A stretch of DNA of 64,000 nucleotides from Paracoccaceae bacterium. Its GTDB lineage: Bacteria; Pseudomonadota; Alphaproteobacteria; Rhodobacterales; Rhodobacteraceae. The notes below the pieces were generated by a model that was not told the origin of the DNA, searched no databases, and worked only from the letters and a program-made list of their open reading frames with translations. Positions 18,036-27,260 of this stretch are shown piece by piece (the first letter of the stretch is position 1; every line of letters begins with the position of its first letter). Where the stretch lies: assembly GCA_030697175.1 (NCBI GenBank), contig JAUYQR010000008.1, positions 1 to 64,000 on the forward strand, read 5' to 3'. A program made the translations under genes and the position numbers.

Positions 18036-18436
18036 CGCAGACGGATCGCCAGGGTGCGGGTTCTTTTCCAGGTCGGACCTCCGCCATCTATCCGGTCGTC
18101 GTGCCGGACAGGCTACTCATCCAGCGTCTGCCAGCAATATCAAAAGCATTCAAGCCTGTAGGTTCCACGTGGTCGGCAGGCCGACGGCCATGTGTGCATT
18201 TTCTTGCGGGCAATGTGGGCGAGCAGCGTTGAAATGGGGGCGCCGCACGGCCGGTCTTGCCGGGTGCGCCGGCGTTGGGCGGGGTGATTTCGGGTGCGCC
18301 AATGCAGGTTTGGGGGGCAAGTAGCACCCTTTCCAAAGGGGCGACAGGTGCGTTAACGTCAGACGAAAAGCAGGATTGACCCCTTCGACAGGGCGCTTGT
18401 CAGCCTGCCGGAACAGTGAGGGTTTCGTTGTTTGAT
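18036..18436. other. Intergenic region with a 10-bp direct repeat
   Basis: About 400 bases between the divergent flippase and glycosyltransferase genes. No coding frame is credible. CGGGTGCGCC occurs twice exactly (18261-18270 and 18291-18300), 30 bp apart, which is three helical turns, a spacing expected of a bound dimer or paired operator. A TTGACC at 18376-18381 may be a -35 element for the downstream gene but lacks a good -10. Confidence 0.45.
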
Positions 18437-19588
18437 ATGAAGAAGTCGTTTCTGTTCGTCATGCCGGGCGCAGTGCCAATTGCCAATTTTCGCGTGTCGC
18501 AGTTGCTTGCGGAAACTTTCCCTGACCTTGAGTGCGAAGTCCTGGATTATTCGAAGGTGTTGCGATCAAGGCCAATGACGCTGGTGAATATCTGCGTGCG
18601 CACCGTTTTTGAAGCAGGGCCGGGAGTGCTTAAAAGCCGGGAGACGCTGCGCAATTCGATCCTGCGCTCGGTCGCGACCGAAGCGTGGATCAAGAAATGG
18701 GTCGCCAATCGCGTCTCCGCCGGCAACGCGGCATTTACGTTTCAGATGCAATCACTGTTTGACGCGGGCGTTCCGGGCTGCCCGCATTTCGTGTTCACGG
18801 ATCACACCCGGCTTGAGAACTTGAACTATCCCGAAAGCGAAGAAGTCCCGCGACCTCCGCAGAAATTGATTGATCGTGAAACTGAGATCTACGCCGATGC
18901 GCGCGTTGTATTCGTGCGTAGTGAAAACATTCGCCGGTCACTGACAGAGCAATATCACATTGATCCGCAGAAGGTCGAAGTGGTCTATGCCGGATCAAAC
19001 CTTCCGGGCGCGCGGTCAAATCAAGGCCCCGCTTTCGACCGCGATCCTTTCACGATCCTCTTTGTGGGTCTTGATTGGGACCGAAAAGGTGGCCCGGAGC
19101 TTTTGATGGCGTTCAGACGGCTTCAAGAAACACATCCGCAGGCTCGACTTGTCATAGCAGGGGCATCGCCGGAAATACCCGCTGACCTTCCAGGTGTAGA
19201 GGTGATCGGCGAGGTTTTCATCAACCGCCTTGAGCAACTTTACCAGCGCGCCGGAATCTTTTGCCTGCCGACCCGGCGAGAGCCGTTTGGAATTGTCTTT
19301 CTCGAGGCGATGGAACACGGCTTGCCGGTCGTTGGCACCGATATCGGTGCGCAGGTCGATTTCATTCGCAATGGAGAGACCGGTTTCCGGGTTCCGGTGC
19401 GTGATCCCGAAGCTCTTGCAGCGGCCCTGCGCAGGCTTTGCGATGATCCGGAGGCGGCCAGGGAAATGGGGCGGCGCGGAGAGCGGCTTATCCGTGAGAG
19501 ATACAATTGGAAAAGCGTCGTCACCAGGATGACGGCAACGATCCGCAGCGTTCTCAAGGACCAGGCCGAAGGGGCAGCCGGCGAGTAG
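18437..19588 (+). CDS. Glycosyltransferase family 4
   Basis: A 383-residue GT-B transferase. The acceptor domain begins MKKSFLFVMPGAVPIANFRVS. In the donor domain are ILFVGLDWDRKGGPELLMAF and FCLPTRREPFGIVFLEAMEHG (EPFGIVFLE, the E-x7-E motif, about residue 285), then GLPVVGTDIGAQVDFI. The start is uncertain between ATG 18437 and an in-frame GTG at 18416; the ATG gives the more usual N-terminus. It is separated from the other polysaccharide genes by the divergent flippase and its 400-base promoter region, so it may be independently regulated. Confidence 0.86.
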   Translation: MKKSFLFVMPGAVPIANFRVSQLLAETFPDLECEVLDYSKVLRSRPMTLVNICVRTVFEAGPGVLKSRETLRNSILRSVATEAWIKKWVANRVSAGNAAFTFQMQSLFDAGVPGCPHFVFTDHTRLENLNYPESEEVPRPPQKLIDRETEIYADARVVFVRSENIRRSLTEQYHIDPQKVEVVYAGSNLPGARSNQGPAFDRDPFTILFVGLDWDRKGGPELLMAFRRLQETHPQARLVIAGASPEIPADLPGVEVIGEVFINRLEQLYQRAGIFCLPTRREPFGIVFLEAMEHGLPVVGTDIGAQVDFIRNGETGFRVPVRDPEALAAALRRLCDDPEAAREMGRRGERLIRERYNWKSVVTRMTATIRSVLKDQAEGAAGE

Positions 19589-19639
19589 CAAGTGTTTCGC
19601 GGTGCGGCGCGGAAAGGGGGCGTCGGCCACCACCGCTGC

Positions 19640-20878
19640 TTACGGATGGGCAGGTTCCGGCAAAAGGGCCATCGACAGGGCGGAATAGCCGCCGCGGCCC
19701 GCGACCCAGGTGCGTACCGGTGCCGGGGCGTGCCCCTCGGGCCAGTCAAGCAGCACAAGGTCGGCGCGCAGGCCCGGTGCAATGCGGCCACGGTCGGCAA
19801 GGCCCATCGCGGCTGCGGGGTTGGCCGAGACCAGTTTCCACAGCGCGGCCAGAGGGGCGATCCGGTCAGCCGACAGTCGCACCATCGCGCCAAGCATGGC
19901 GGGGTAGAAATAATCCGACGCAAGAATGTCGCACAGGCCGCGCGCGATCATGTCGGCAGCGCCGGGGCTGCCAAGGTGGCTGCCGCCGCGCATCGCGTTC
20001 GGCGCGCCGAGAACGATGGGGTCACCAGCCGCGCGGGCGGCTAGGAACACGCGCTCATGCATCGGAAATTCAGCGACAGTCGCGCCAAGGCCGCGATACC
20101 AGCGGCGGGTCTCGATCTGGCTGTCGTCGTGGCTGAGCATCGGGGCGCGGTGCGTGCGGGCCAGCGCTGCAACGCGTTCGATGCGTGCGGGAACCTCGTC
20201 GCGCTGCGCCCAGATGGTCGCCAGAAGGGTGATGAAATCTGCGGTGGACATCTGGGCGCGTTTGGCACGGTCGGCCATCTTCTTCAGGAAACCGTCGGCG
20301 GCAAGGTCGGTGACGGGGTAATCCGCCACATGGTCGAACGGGCGGTCGTGGACGGCGATTTCGGGGTGCAGAACGCCAGAGGACGTGTGGTCGTTGAACG
20401 CAAGGGCCGGGCGGTCTGGTCCGGCAAGAACATGGGCGATCAGCGGCTCCGCCTCGGCGCAGAAGGTTTCCCAGCGCAGTTGCAGGCGGTTGTCAGCGGT
20501 CAGGCGCGGGCGCAGGGTTTCCAGCGCGCGCACCATCTGCCAGCCGGTGTCGACGCTGCGCAGGCCGGGTTCCCACGAAAGGGTGAGGGCATGGTAGGCG
20601 GTGGCGATGCCGTTCGAGGCCAGTTGCCGGTCGGTTTCCAGAAGCGCCGCCTCGAGCGGGACGGTGACGCCGGGGCGGGGCATGATCTGGCGTTCGAAGG
20701 CGTCGCCGTGAATGTCGACAAAGGCCGGGGCCAGAAGGCGACCCCTGCCGGGCACGATCACCGCGCCGTCGCGGGCAACGTCGATGCCGGTGATCCGCCC
20801 GGCTTCGATGCGGAGGGAGGCGGTTTCGATCCGGTCGTCAAGGATCAGGCGCGCGCCTTCGATCAGTTCTGCGGTCAT
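19640..20878 (-). CDS. phnM: PhnM-like alpha-D-ribose 1-methylphosphonate 5-triphosphate diphosphatase
   Basis: A 412-residue amidohydrolase-superfamily protein. PhnM hallmarks visible are FVDIHGDAFERQIMPRPGV (metal-binding H.D and the PRPGV loop near residue 55), PMLSHDDSQIE (SHDD metal site), VLGAPNAMRGGSHLG and CDILASDYFYP (final metal Asp). In the C-P lyase pathway PhnM removes pyrophosphate from the ribosyl-methylphosphonate triphosphate made by PhnGHI. Here it is the last gene of a transporter operon, starting within the stop of the methyltransferase gene, and no phnGHIJKL lies in the window. It either serves C-P lyase genes elsewhere or has another substrate. Confidence 0.88.
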   Translation of the reverse strand: MTAELIEGARLILDDRIETASLRIEAGRITGIDVARDGAVIVPGRGRLLAPAFVDIHGDAFERQIMPRPGVTVPLEAALLETDRQLASNGIATAYHALTLSWEPGLRSVDTGWQMVRALETLRPRLTADNRLQLRWETFCAEAEPLIAHVLAGPDRPALAFNDHTSSGVLHPEIAVHDRPFDHVADYPVTDLAADGFLKKMADRAKRAQMSTADFITLLATIWAQRDEVPARIERVAALARTHRAPMLSHDDSQIETRRWYRGLGATVAEFPMHERVFLAARAAGDPIVLGAPNAMRGGSHLGSPGAADMIARGLCDILASDYFYPAMLGAMVRLSADRIAPLAALWKLVSANPAAAMGLADRGRIAPGLRADLVLLDWPEGHAPAPVRTWVAGRGGYSALSMALLPEPAHP

Positions 20879-21540
20879 GCCAGCCTCTCGGCCAGAAGGT
20901 GCCAGTGCCAGGAGCCGGGCTTTTCATGCGGGCGGTCGTAGAGGGTGAACACCTCGAACCCCCACAGAAGCGCAAGAAGGTCGGGCGCGGCGCAGAAGTA
21001 ATGCGGGTGGACCTTGTCGCCGGGTCCGTCGAACACCCAGGTGTTGCGGGAGATCTCGCGGCCCTGCGCCCTGGCCTGTTCGTGCGGCAGGTGGCGGTTG
21101 GACAGCATGGTGGCCATGAAGCTGCCGCCGGGGCGGAGGACGCGGGCAACCTCTGCCAACGTGCGGCGGACAACGGTTTCGTCGCCGTGATAGATGACGT
21201 TCCAGGCGAGGACGTGGTCAAAGCTGCCCGCGTCGAACGGCAGGTCGGTCATCGGGCCGTGACAGGTTTCGATGGCAAGAGCCTTGGTGAATGCGGCGGC
21301 ACCGATCGCGGCGACAGAGGCTTCGGCCGCATCCAGAGCCGTGACGTTGTGGCCCAGTTCGGCAAGGCTGAGCGCGTGGCGACCGATGCCGGCGCCGAGG
21401 TCAAGGATGCGGCTGCCGGGGGCCAGGGTCTGGGCGTGATCGACGACCCAGGGTTCGGGCATGGCCCAGGGCGAAGAGCCGTCGGCCCGTTGCCATTCGT
21501 CGTTCCAGTAGCGGTGCGCGGTGTCGGTGATGGTGTTCAT
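20875..21540 (-). CDS. Class I SAM-dependent methyltransferase (phosphonate operon)
   Basis: A 221-residue cytosolic protein with Rossmann-fold methyltransferase motifs: motif I ILDLGAGIGRHALSLAELG at about residues 45-63, motif II VTALDAAEASV, and motif IV/post-I FDHVLAWNVIYHGDE near 109-123. The C-terminal part HPHYFCAAPDLLALLWGFEV resembles TehB/UbiE-like small-molecule methyltransferases. Its start overlaps phnE by four bases and its stop overlaps phnM by four, so it is translationally coupled in the phosphonate operon. The substrate is unknown; a methylated phosphonate, a detoxification role or a nucleotide intermediate are all possible. It is not a standard member of C-P lyase operons. 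Confidence 0.85.
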   Translation of the reverse strand: MNTITDTAHRYWNDEWQRADGSSPWAMPEPWVVDHAQTLAPGSRILDLGAGIGRHALSLAELGHNVTALDAAEASVAAIGAAAFTKALAIETCHGPMTDLPFDAGSFDHVLAWNVIYHGDETVVRRTLAEVARVLRPGGSFMATMLSNRHLPHEQARAQGREISRNTWVFDGPGDKVHPHYFCAAPDLLALLWGFEVFTLYDRPHEKPGSWHWHLLAERLA

Positions 21541-22330
21541 AACAGCTTCCTCCGGATCCAGCCCGAGCCTTGCTCGACGGCGATGACGAGGGCGAGCATC
21601 AGAAGGATGATCGCAAGCGCTTCGTCGTAATTGAACAGGTCGAAGGCAACTTTCAGGTCGACCCCGATGCCACCCGCGCCAACAAGGCCAAGCGCCGCCG
21701 AGCCGCGCACCGATTTCTCCAGCGCAAAAAGCGAGGTGGCGGTGAACGAGGGCAGGCAGGCCGGGAACACCGCCGACACGATCAGGCCAAGGCGGCTGGC
21801 GCCGATGGCGCGCAGCGCATCCTGCGGGCCGGGGTCGGTTTCCTCCATCGCCTCGGCGAAGAAGCGGCCGGCAAAGCCGATCTTGTCGACCATGATCGCC
21901 ATGACGCCTGCGGCGGGGCCGAGGCCCACGATGATGATGAAGATGATCGCCCAGACAAGGTCCGGCACGGTGCGGAAAAGAGCTATCACGGCGCGGGCAA
22001 TAGTGCGGACGCTGGGGTGCGGCGACAACCGGTCAGTCGCGAGGATGGCGAAGGGAATGGCGAGGATGAGGCCGAGAAAACACCCCGCCACGGCCATTTG
22101 CAGGGTTTCCAGCAGCTTCCATCCGATCGGGACGATGCGGGTGAAATCCGGCGGGAACATCTGCGTCAGCATCCCCGAGGGTGCGAAAAGTCGGGCGATG
22201 CCACGGCCGAGCTTGTCCAGCGCGGGGGCCGTCGTTGCAAGCGATGAGATGACGAGTGCCAGCACCAGCAGCATGGCCAGGTATTCCGGCAGGCTGCGAT
22301 GCGCAAACCGGCGAGGGGCGGAAAGCGCGG

Positions 22331-22334
<4 letters not shown>
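21537..22334 (-). CDS. phnE: Phosphonate-type ABC transporter permease PhnE
   Basis: A 265-residue inner-membrane permease with about six helices. The cytoplasmic EAA-type loop is DALRAIGASRLGLIVSAVFP near residue 170, which docks to PhnC. IGWKLLETLQMAVAGCFLGL is typical of the PhnE family start of the binding-protein-dependent permease domain. Only one permease gene is present, so it probably acts as a homodimer. It overlaps phnC and the methyltransferase gene by four bases on each side. Confidence 0.9.
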
Positions 22335-23134
<800 letters not shown>

Positions 23135-23141
23135 TGGCGGA

Positions 23142-24008
23142 TCACTGGCCGACGAACTCGGTAAACTCGGTGATGCCGATGTTTTCGTACATCCGGCGCA
23201 CCACGTCGTAGTCGGCGTCTGTCACCGTGGCGCTGAAGCTGCCGCCGATGTACTTGGCGTTTTCTTCCGTGGTGGTCAGCGCGGCCAGCAGCGCATCCCC
23301 CTTGTCAGCAAAGGTCTTGCGCACGGTTTCGACGATCTCGGGGGCCACGGTGGGCGACACCAGAAGCACGTCGTTCGGCAGGGTCACGCCTTTGGCGATG
23401 GTGCGGAACGTCTGGTCGGGGAACTTCTTGGTGATGCTGTCGATGTGCGTGCGATTGAGGCCGATGGCCCCGATGTCGCCCGCAATCAGCGCCTCGACCG
23501 CGACGTTGCGGTTGAGAAACACCGGCTCGTAATCGGTGGAGTAGGTCAGGCCCGCTTCGGCCAGCAGCGTGACCGGGCCGAGGTGCTGCGAGGTGGAACC
23601 GATCTCGCCGAAGGACACTTTCATGCCCTTGAGGTCGGCGGGCGTCTGCACCGGGCTTTGGTCAAGCACGACGAGGGTGGAATAGTAGTCCGGCCGGTTC
23701 CAGGTGACGACGGGCTGGGCGTTCAGGCGGGCGTTGAACACCACGTATTCAGCCGGGCCGGTCAACACGAAATCGACCTGGTCGGCCGCCATCGCCTCGA
23801 CCGCGACGGTGCGACCCGACACGGGGAAGAATTCGACCTTGAGGCCCGAAGCGGCCTCGAAGGCGTCCTTGAAGGGGCCCATCTCGCGCTGGAGGGTTTC
23901 CAGACCGTCGATGTCGGTGACAGCGAAGCGGATCGTTTCCTGGGCAATGGCCTGCGACGCCGCGACGGCACCGAGGGTGACAAGGCTGGAGAGAATGAGG
24001 TGTTTCAT
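23142..24008 (-). CDS. phnD: Phosphonate-type ABC transporter substrate-binding protein PhnD
   Basis: A 288-residue periplasmic binding protein with a signal peptide (MKHLILSSLVTLGAVAASQA, cleavage near residue 22). Family features are RFAVTDIDGLETLQREMGPF at the mature N-terminus, DFVLTGPAEYVVFNARLNAQ near residue 80, KGMKVSFGEIGSTSQHLGP and RTIAKGVTLPNDVLLVSP. These are PhnD/PhnS/PtxB-type pocket segments that bind phosphonates or phosphite. The GPAEY element differs from the usual GPxxY pocket only slightly. The ligand cannot be fixed. ATG 24008 gives a proper signal peptide; an upstream extension of the frame is rejected. It is the first gene of the operon, and a Pho-box-like element lies 68 bases upstream. 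Confidence 0.9.
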   Translation of the reverse strand: MKHLILSSLVTLGAVAASQAIAQETIRFAVTDIDGLETLQREMGPFKDAFEAASGLKVEFFPVSGRTVAVEAMAADQVDFVLTGPAEYVVFNARLNAQPVVTWNRPDYYSTLVVLDQSPVQTPADLKGMKVSFGEIGSTSQHLGPVTLLAEAGLTYSTDYEPVFLNRNVAVEALIAGDIGAIGLNRTHIDSITKKFPDQTFRTIAKGVTLPNDVLLVSPTVAPEIVETVRKTFADKGDALLAALTTTEENAKYIGGSFSATVTDADYDVVRRMYENIGITEFTEFVGQ

Positions 24009-24031
24009 TGGGAACCCGTGCTGTTTGCGGT

Positions 24032-24048
24032 CCCGTTCACCTAACGGG
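24032..24048. promoter_or_regulatory. Inverted repeat in the phnD leader
   Basis: CCCGTT (24032-24037) and AACGGG (24043-24048) form perfect 6-bp arms around five bases, 24 bases upstream of the phnD start. It could be a hairpin in the 5' untranslated region or an operator between the Pho box and the start codon. Confidence 0.4.
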
Positions 24049-24075
24049 CGGGTGTGACTGGCAGACGACGGTTGG

Positions 24076-24093
24076 ATCAAAGATCCATGACAG
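24076..24093 (-). promoter_or_regulatory. Pho box upstream of phnD
   Basis: On the minus strand the 18 bases read CTGTCAT-GGAT-CTTTGAT. The first half is a perfect CTGTCAT; the second matches CTGTCAT in five of seven positions, with the standard 4-base spacing. It lies 68 bases before the phnD ATG and points into the operon. PhoB binding, hence induction by phosphate starvation, is the likely control. The -10 region downstream was not obvious. Confidence 0.65.
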
Positions 24094-24256
24094 TCCCGGG
24101 TCTGCCGGCATGGTGTGCGGCGCGGTCGCTGCACTCATCTGCGCCCCGCCGTCGAGGTCATCGGCGAGGGAGCCGGGTCTGGTGACCCAAATCTGGGGGA
24201 ACCGGAATGCAGGCCGAAGCGTTGTGCCAACCGCACAATAGCATTGGGGGGCTGGC

Positions 24257-25768
24257 GTGACATTGCCTGAAGGTCTTTCTGCCGGCACGTCGGGGTCCGT
24301 GGCCGACGGGCGTGAACTGCGCGCACTTTATGATTTCACCGATGCGATCTACCGCGCCCGGTCTGTCGACGAGATCTACTCGGCGGCGCTGGACGCGATC
24401 ACCCGGACGCTGGGCTGCGACAGGGCGTCGATCCTGCTCTTTGACCCCGCTGGCGTGATGACCTTTGTGGCATGGCGCGGCCTGTCGGACCGGTATCGGC
24501 GGATGCTTGCGGGCCATACGCCGTGGCGCTCGGATGACATTGACCCATCGCCGATCTTTGTCGCCGACATTCGCGAAACGGATGAACCGACCTGGATCAA
24601 GGACGAGATCACGGCAGAGGGGATCGTCGGTCTTGGCTTCATCCCGCTGACGCTGGAAGGCCGGGTGATGGGCAAGTTCATGACCTATTATCGCCAGCGC
24701 CAGGACGTCGAGCCGCATCTGACCACGCTTGCCGTGACCATTGCCCGCCAGCTTGGCTTCAGCATCGGGCGGGCGCGGGCCGAGGCGTCGCGTGAGGCGG
24801 CACTGGCCGACCTGCGCCTGTCGGAGGAGCGGTTCCGGCTGATGTCGGAACAGGCGCCGGTGATGATCTGGATGAGCGATCCGAACGGGCATTGCCAGCA
24901 CTTGAACCGCATGGCGCGCGAGTTCTGGGGGGTCGAGGAGGGCGCGATCGGTGCCTTTGACTGGTCTTCGACCATCCATCCCGACGACGTGGAGGCTGTG
25001 GGAACCCAGATGGGCCAAGCCGTGGTCGCCCGCCAGCCGGTTGTCTTGCGCGGGCGCTATGCCAACGTGGAGGGCGACTGGCGCACGTTGCAGACCGAAG
25101 CCCGCCCACGCTTTGGCGGGGATGGAACTTTCCTCGGGATGATCGGGGTCAATGTTGACGTGACCGAGCAGGAAGACATGGCGCGGCAACGCGAGCTGAT
25201 GCTGGGCGAGTTGAACCACCGGGTGAAGAACACCCTGGCGGTCGTTCAGGCCATTGCGCATCAGACCTTCAAGGGCGCCACGCCCAACCCGCAAGTTGCC
25301 GCCTTTGCCGGGCGCCTTGGCGTGCTGGCAAAGGCGCACAACATGCTGTCGCGGGTGCAATGGGAATGCACGCCATTGGACCAGCTGACGCTTGAGGTGC
25401 TGTCTGGCAACCCAACCGCCCGGAACCGGGTTTTCGTGCGCGGACCGGCGGTCATGCTGCAACCAAAGCAGGCGCTGGCGATCGCTCTGGCGCTGCATGA
25501 ACTCCAGACCAATGCGCTGAAATATGGCGCCCTTTCGGTGGAGGGTGGAACGGTGTCGGTGACGTGGCAAAACGCCGAGGCCAAGCGGCTGGAGATCGTG
25601 TGGCGCGAATCCGGTGGGCCGGATGTGCAGGCTCCGGCGCATCGCGGGTTTGGCACGATGATGATCGAACAGGGTCTTGCTGCCGATCTGGACGGGACGG
25701 CCACCATTGATTTCCGGCCCGAAGGTCTGGTGTGCCGGATCGACGCATTTTGCGGGGCCGCGTCATGA
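24257..25768 (+). CDS. GAF-PAS-HWE family sensor histidine kinase
   Basis: A 503-residue soluble kinase with no membrane helices. It has a GAF domain from about residue 15 to 180 (AIYRARSVDEIYSAALDAI; DRASILLFDP), a PAS/PAC domain from about 190 to 310 (SEERFRLMSEQAPVMIWMSD; FLGMIGVNVDVTEQE) and a C-terminal HWE kinase. The H-box is ELNHRVKNTLAVVQAIAHQ near residue 317 (phospho-His in LNHR). ALHELQTNALKYGALS is the N box, and IVWRESGG carries the WxE signature. HWE kinases often answer to light, redox or general stress. GTG 24257 is the start. The response regulator next door overlaps its stop by four bases. Confidence 0.9.
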   Translation: MTLPEGLSAGTSGSVADGRELRALYDFTDAIYRARSVDEIYSAALDAITRTLGCDRASILLFDPAGVMTFVAWRGLSDRYRRMLAGHTPWRSDDIDPSPIFVADIRETDEPTWIKDEITAEGIVGLGFIPLTLEGRVMGKFMTYYRQRQDVEPHLTTLAVTIARQLGFSIGRARAEASREAALADLRLSEERFRLMSEQAPVMIWMSDPNGHCQHLNRMAREFWGVEEGAIGAFDWSSTIHPDDVEAVGTQMGQAVVARQPVVLRGRYANVEGDWRTLQTEARPRFGGDGTFLGMIGVNVDVTEQEDMARQRELMLGELNHRVKNTLAVVQAIAHQTFKGATPNPQVAAFAGRLGVLAKAHNMLSRVQWECTPLDQLTLEVLSGNPTARNRVFVRGPAVMLQPKQALAIALALHELQTNALKYGALSVEGGTVSVTWQNAEAKRLEIVWRESGGPDVQAPAHRGFGTMMIEQGLAADLDGTATIDFRPEGLVCRIDAFCGAAS

Positions 25769-26145
25769 GCGCGCTGGCAAATCGTCGCGTTCTGGTGGTG
25801 GAGGACGAATTCCTGATTTCGGCGATGCTGTGCGACATGCTGATCGCCGCTTCGGCCGAGGTTGTCGGGCCTGCGGCAAATGTCAGCGCGGCGCTGAAGC
25901 TGATCGAGGACAACCCGGTGGACGGCGCCATTCTGGACATGAACCTGAACGGGCAATGGATTGACCCGGTCGCCGAGGCGCTGGCCCGGCGCGCGATTCC
26001 GTTCGTGTTCACCACCGGCTATGGCACGAACGTCCGCAGCCAGAAGTTCGGCGCACGGACCATCGAAAAGCCCTACACGCTGGAGTGTGTCGAGGCGGAA
26101 CTCGCGCTGGCGATAGCGGGCAGCGCAAAAGCGCGGTCTGACTGA
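25765..26145 (+). CDS. Single-domain response regulator
   Basis: A 126-residue receiver domain only: VVEDEFLIS (acidic pocket), GAILDMNLNG with phospho-acceptor Asp near residue 56, FTTGYG (Thr switch) and IEKPY (conserved Lys). There is no output domain. It starts within the stop codon of the HWE kinase (ATGA), so it is the kinase's direct partner, acting through protein interaction or as a phosphate sink. Confidence 0.92.
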   Translation: MSALANRRVLVVEDEFLISAMLCDMLIAASAEVVGPAANVSAALKLIEDNPVDGAILDMNLNGQWIDPVAEALARRAIPFVFTTGYGTNVRSQKFGARTIEKPYTLECVEAELALAIAGSAKARSD

Positions 26146-26167
26146 CAGCGGCTCTGCCGGGTGACGC

Positions 26168-27184
26168 TCAGCCGCCCCAGGTGTCCGACAGCGTGAAACC
26201 CGAGGGGAACGGATCGGTCGGGTCAAGGCAGATCTGGCTGAACCCGTAGATCCAGCCTTGGCCGGAAACGCGGTTCATGGTGGCGGGGTAGGGGCCGACG
26301 GTGGTCTCGGCAACCAGTTCGGTGGTGAATTCGCCACCGATGATCGACCGCGAGATGACCACATCGCCGGGCTTGGCGCGGCCGCGGGCGTGGCGGGCGG
26401 CCATGCTGGAGTTCGATCCGGTGCCGCAGGGCGAGCGGTCGGCGCGTCCGGGGCGCAGCGTGGTGCAGGTGCGCAACGATCCGTCAGGTTCCTCGGCGAA
26501 GAACATGACGTAGGACAGGCCGTCAAGCGCAGGTGTAACCGGGTGCCGGGCGGGTTCGGTGGCGGCAATGCGGTTGCGCAGGTCGACACCGATCGTTGCA
26601 AGCTGTCGCGCGTTGTCGGGCGTTATCGCAAGCCCGATCTGGCCAACATCCACCAGCGCGTAGAACACGCCGCCAAAGCAGAGATCATAGCTGATCTCGC
26701 CCCATTCGGCAGTGTGCAGCACCGCGTCGCGCTTGGTCACAAAGGCTGCGGGCATGTCCAGCGTGATCTTGACCACCTTGCCGTCCTTGCAGGTGGCGGT
26801 GGCCTTCACCAACCCGGCTGCGGTGTCGAGGGTGACGATGCTGACCGGCTCGACCATCGGCACCATGCCGGTCTCCAGAAGCGCCGTCGTGGCGCACATC
26901 GCGTTGGAGCCGGACATGGCATGGGCCTGGTCCGGTTGCAGGACGATAAACCCGACGTCGGCGGCGGGGTCGCAAGCCGGGGTCAACAGGCAGAACGACC
27001 CGGCAGGGGCAGAACGGGGTTCCGAACAAAGCCAGCGGCGCAGGCTGTCGTCGACACTGTTCAGGTGGTGCAGCTTTGCGGCCATCGTGGCGCCGGGGAT
27101 GTTCAACACCCCCCCGATGATCACGCGCCCGACCTCGCCTGCGCAATGCACATCGACGGTCTGTATGGTTCGGCTAGATTGCAT
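26168..27184 (-). CDS. Hydroxyproline epimerase / proline racemase family (Ser91-Cys253 variant)
   Basis: A 338-residue PLP-independent racemase-family protein (TVDVHCAGEVGRVIIGG at the N-terminus). In classical 4-hydroxyproline epimerases two cysteines act as bases, in MCGH near residue 90 and in SPCGTGT near 253. Here the first site reads MSGSNAMC (Ser91), while the second, DRSPCGTGSNSS, keeps Cys253. Ser/Cys and Thr variants are known in the superfamily and include epimerases and trans-3-hydroxyproline dehydratases, so activity must be read with care. Neighbours (D-amino-acid oxidase, DapA-type lyase, GntR regulator) fit trans-4-hydroxyproline degradation, where this enzyme would make cis-4-hydroxy-D-proline. 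The start is ATG 27184, with AAAGG upstream; it is last in the operon. Confidence 0.88.
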   Translation of the reverse strand: MQSSRTIQTVDVHCAGEVGRVIIGGVLNIPGATMAAKLHHLNSVDDSLRRWLCSEPRSAPAGSFCLLTPACDPAADVGFIVLQPDQAHAMSGSNAMCATTALLETGMVPMVEPVSIVTLDTAAGLVKATATCKDGKVVKITLDMPAAFVTKRDAVLHTAEWGEISYDLCFGGVFYALVDVGQIGLAITPDNARQLATIGVDLRNRIAATEPARHPVTPALDGLSYVMFFAEEPDGSLRTCTTLRPGRADRSPCGTGSNSSMAARHARGRAKPGDVVISRSIIGGEFTTELVAETTVGPYPATMNRVSGQGWIYGFSQICLDPTDPFPSGFTLSDTWGG

Positions 27185-27260
27185 GGGATCAGCCTTTCGG
27201 ATGCCTGTGGGGCCTGGAAATAGTGCAGCCCGCGGATTTGCGCGAGAGCGGTTTGCACGG

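Noticed and set aside
20057-20941. Plus-strand open frame of about 290 codons opposite phnM and similar long antisense frames throughout
   Set aside because: Composition (Arg/Gly/Val-rich, no motifs) is that of the reverse strand of GC-rich genes; the phnM frame on the other strand has clear family motifs.
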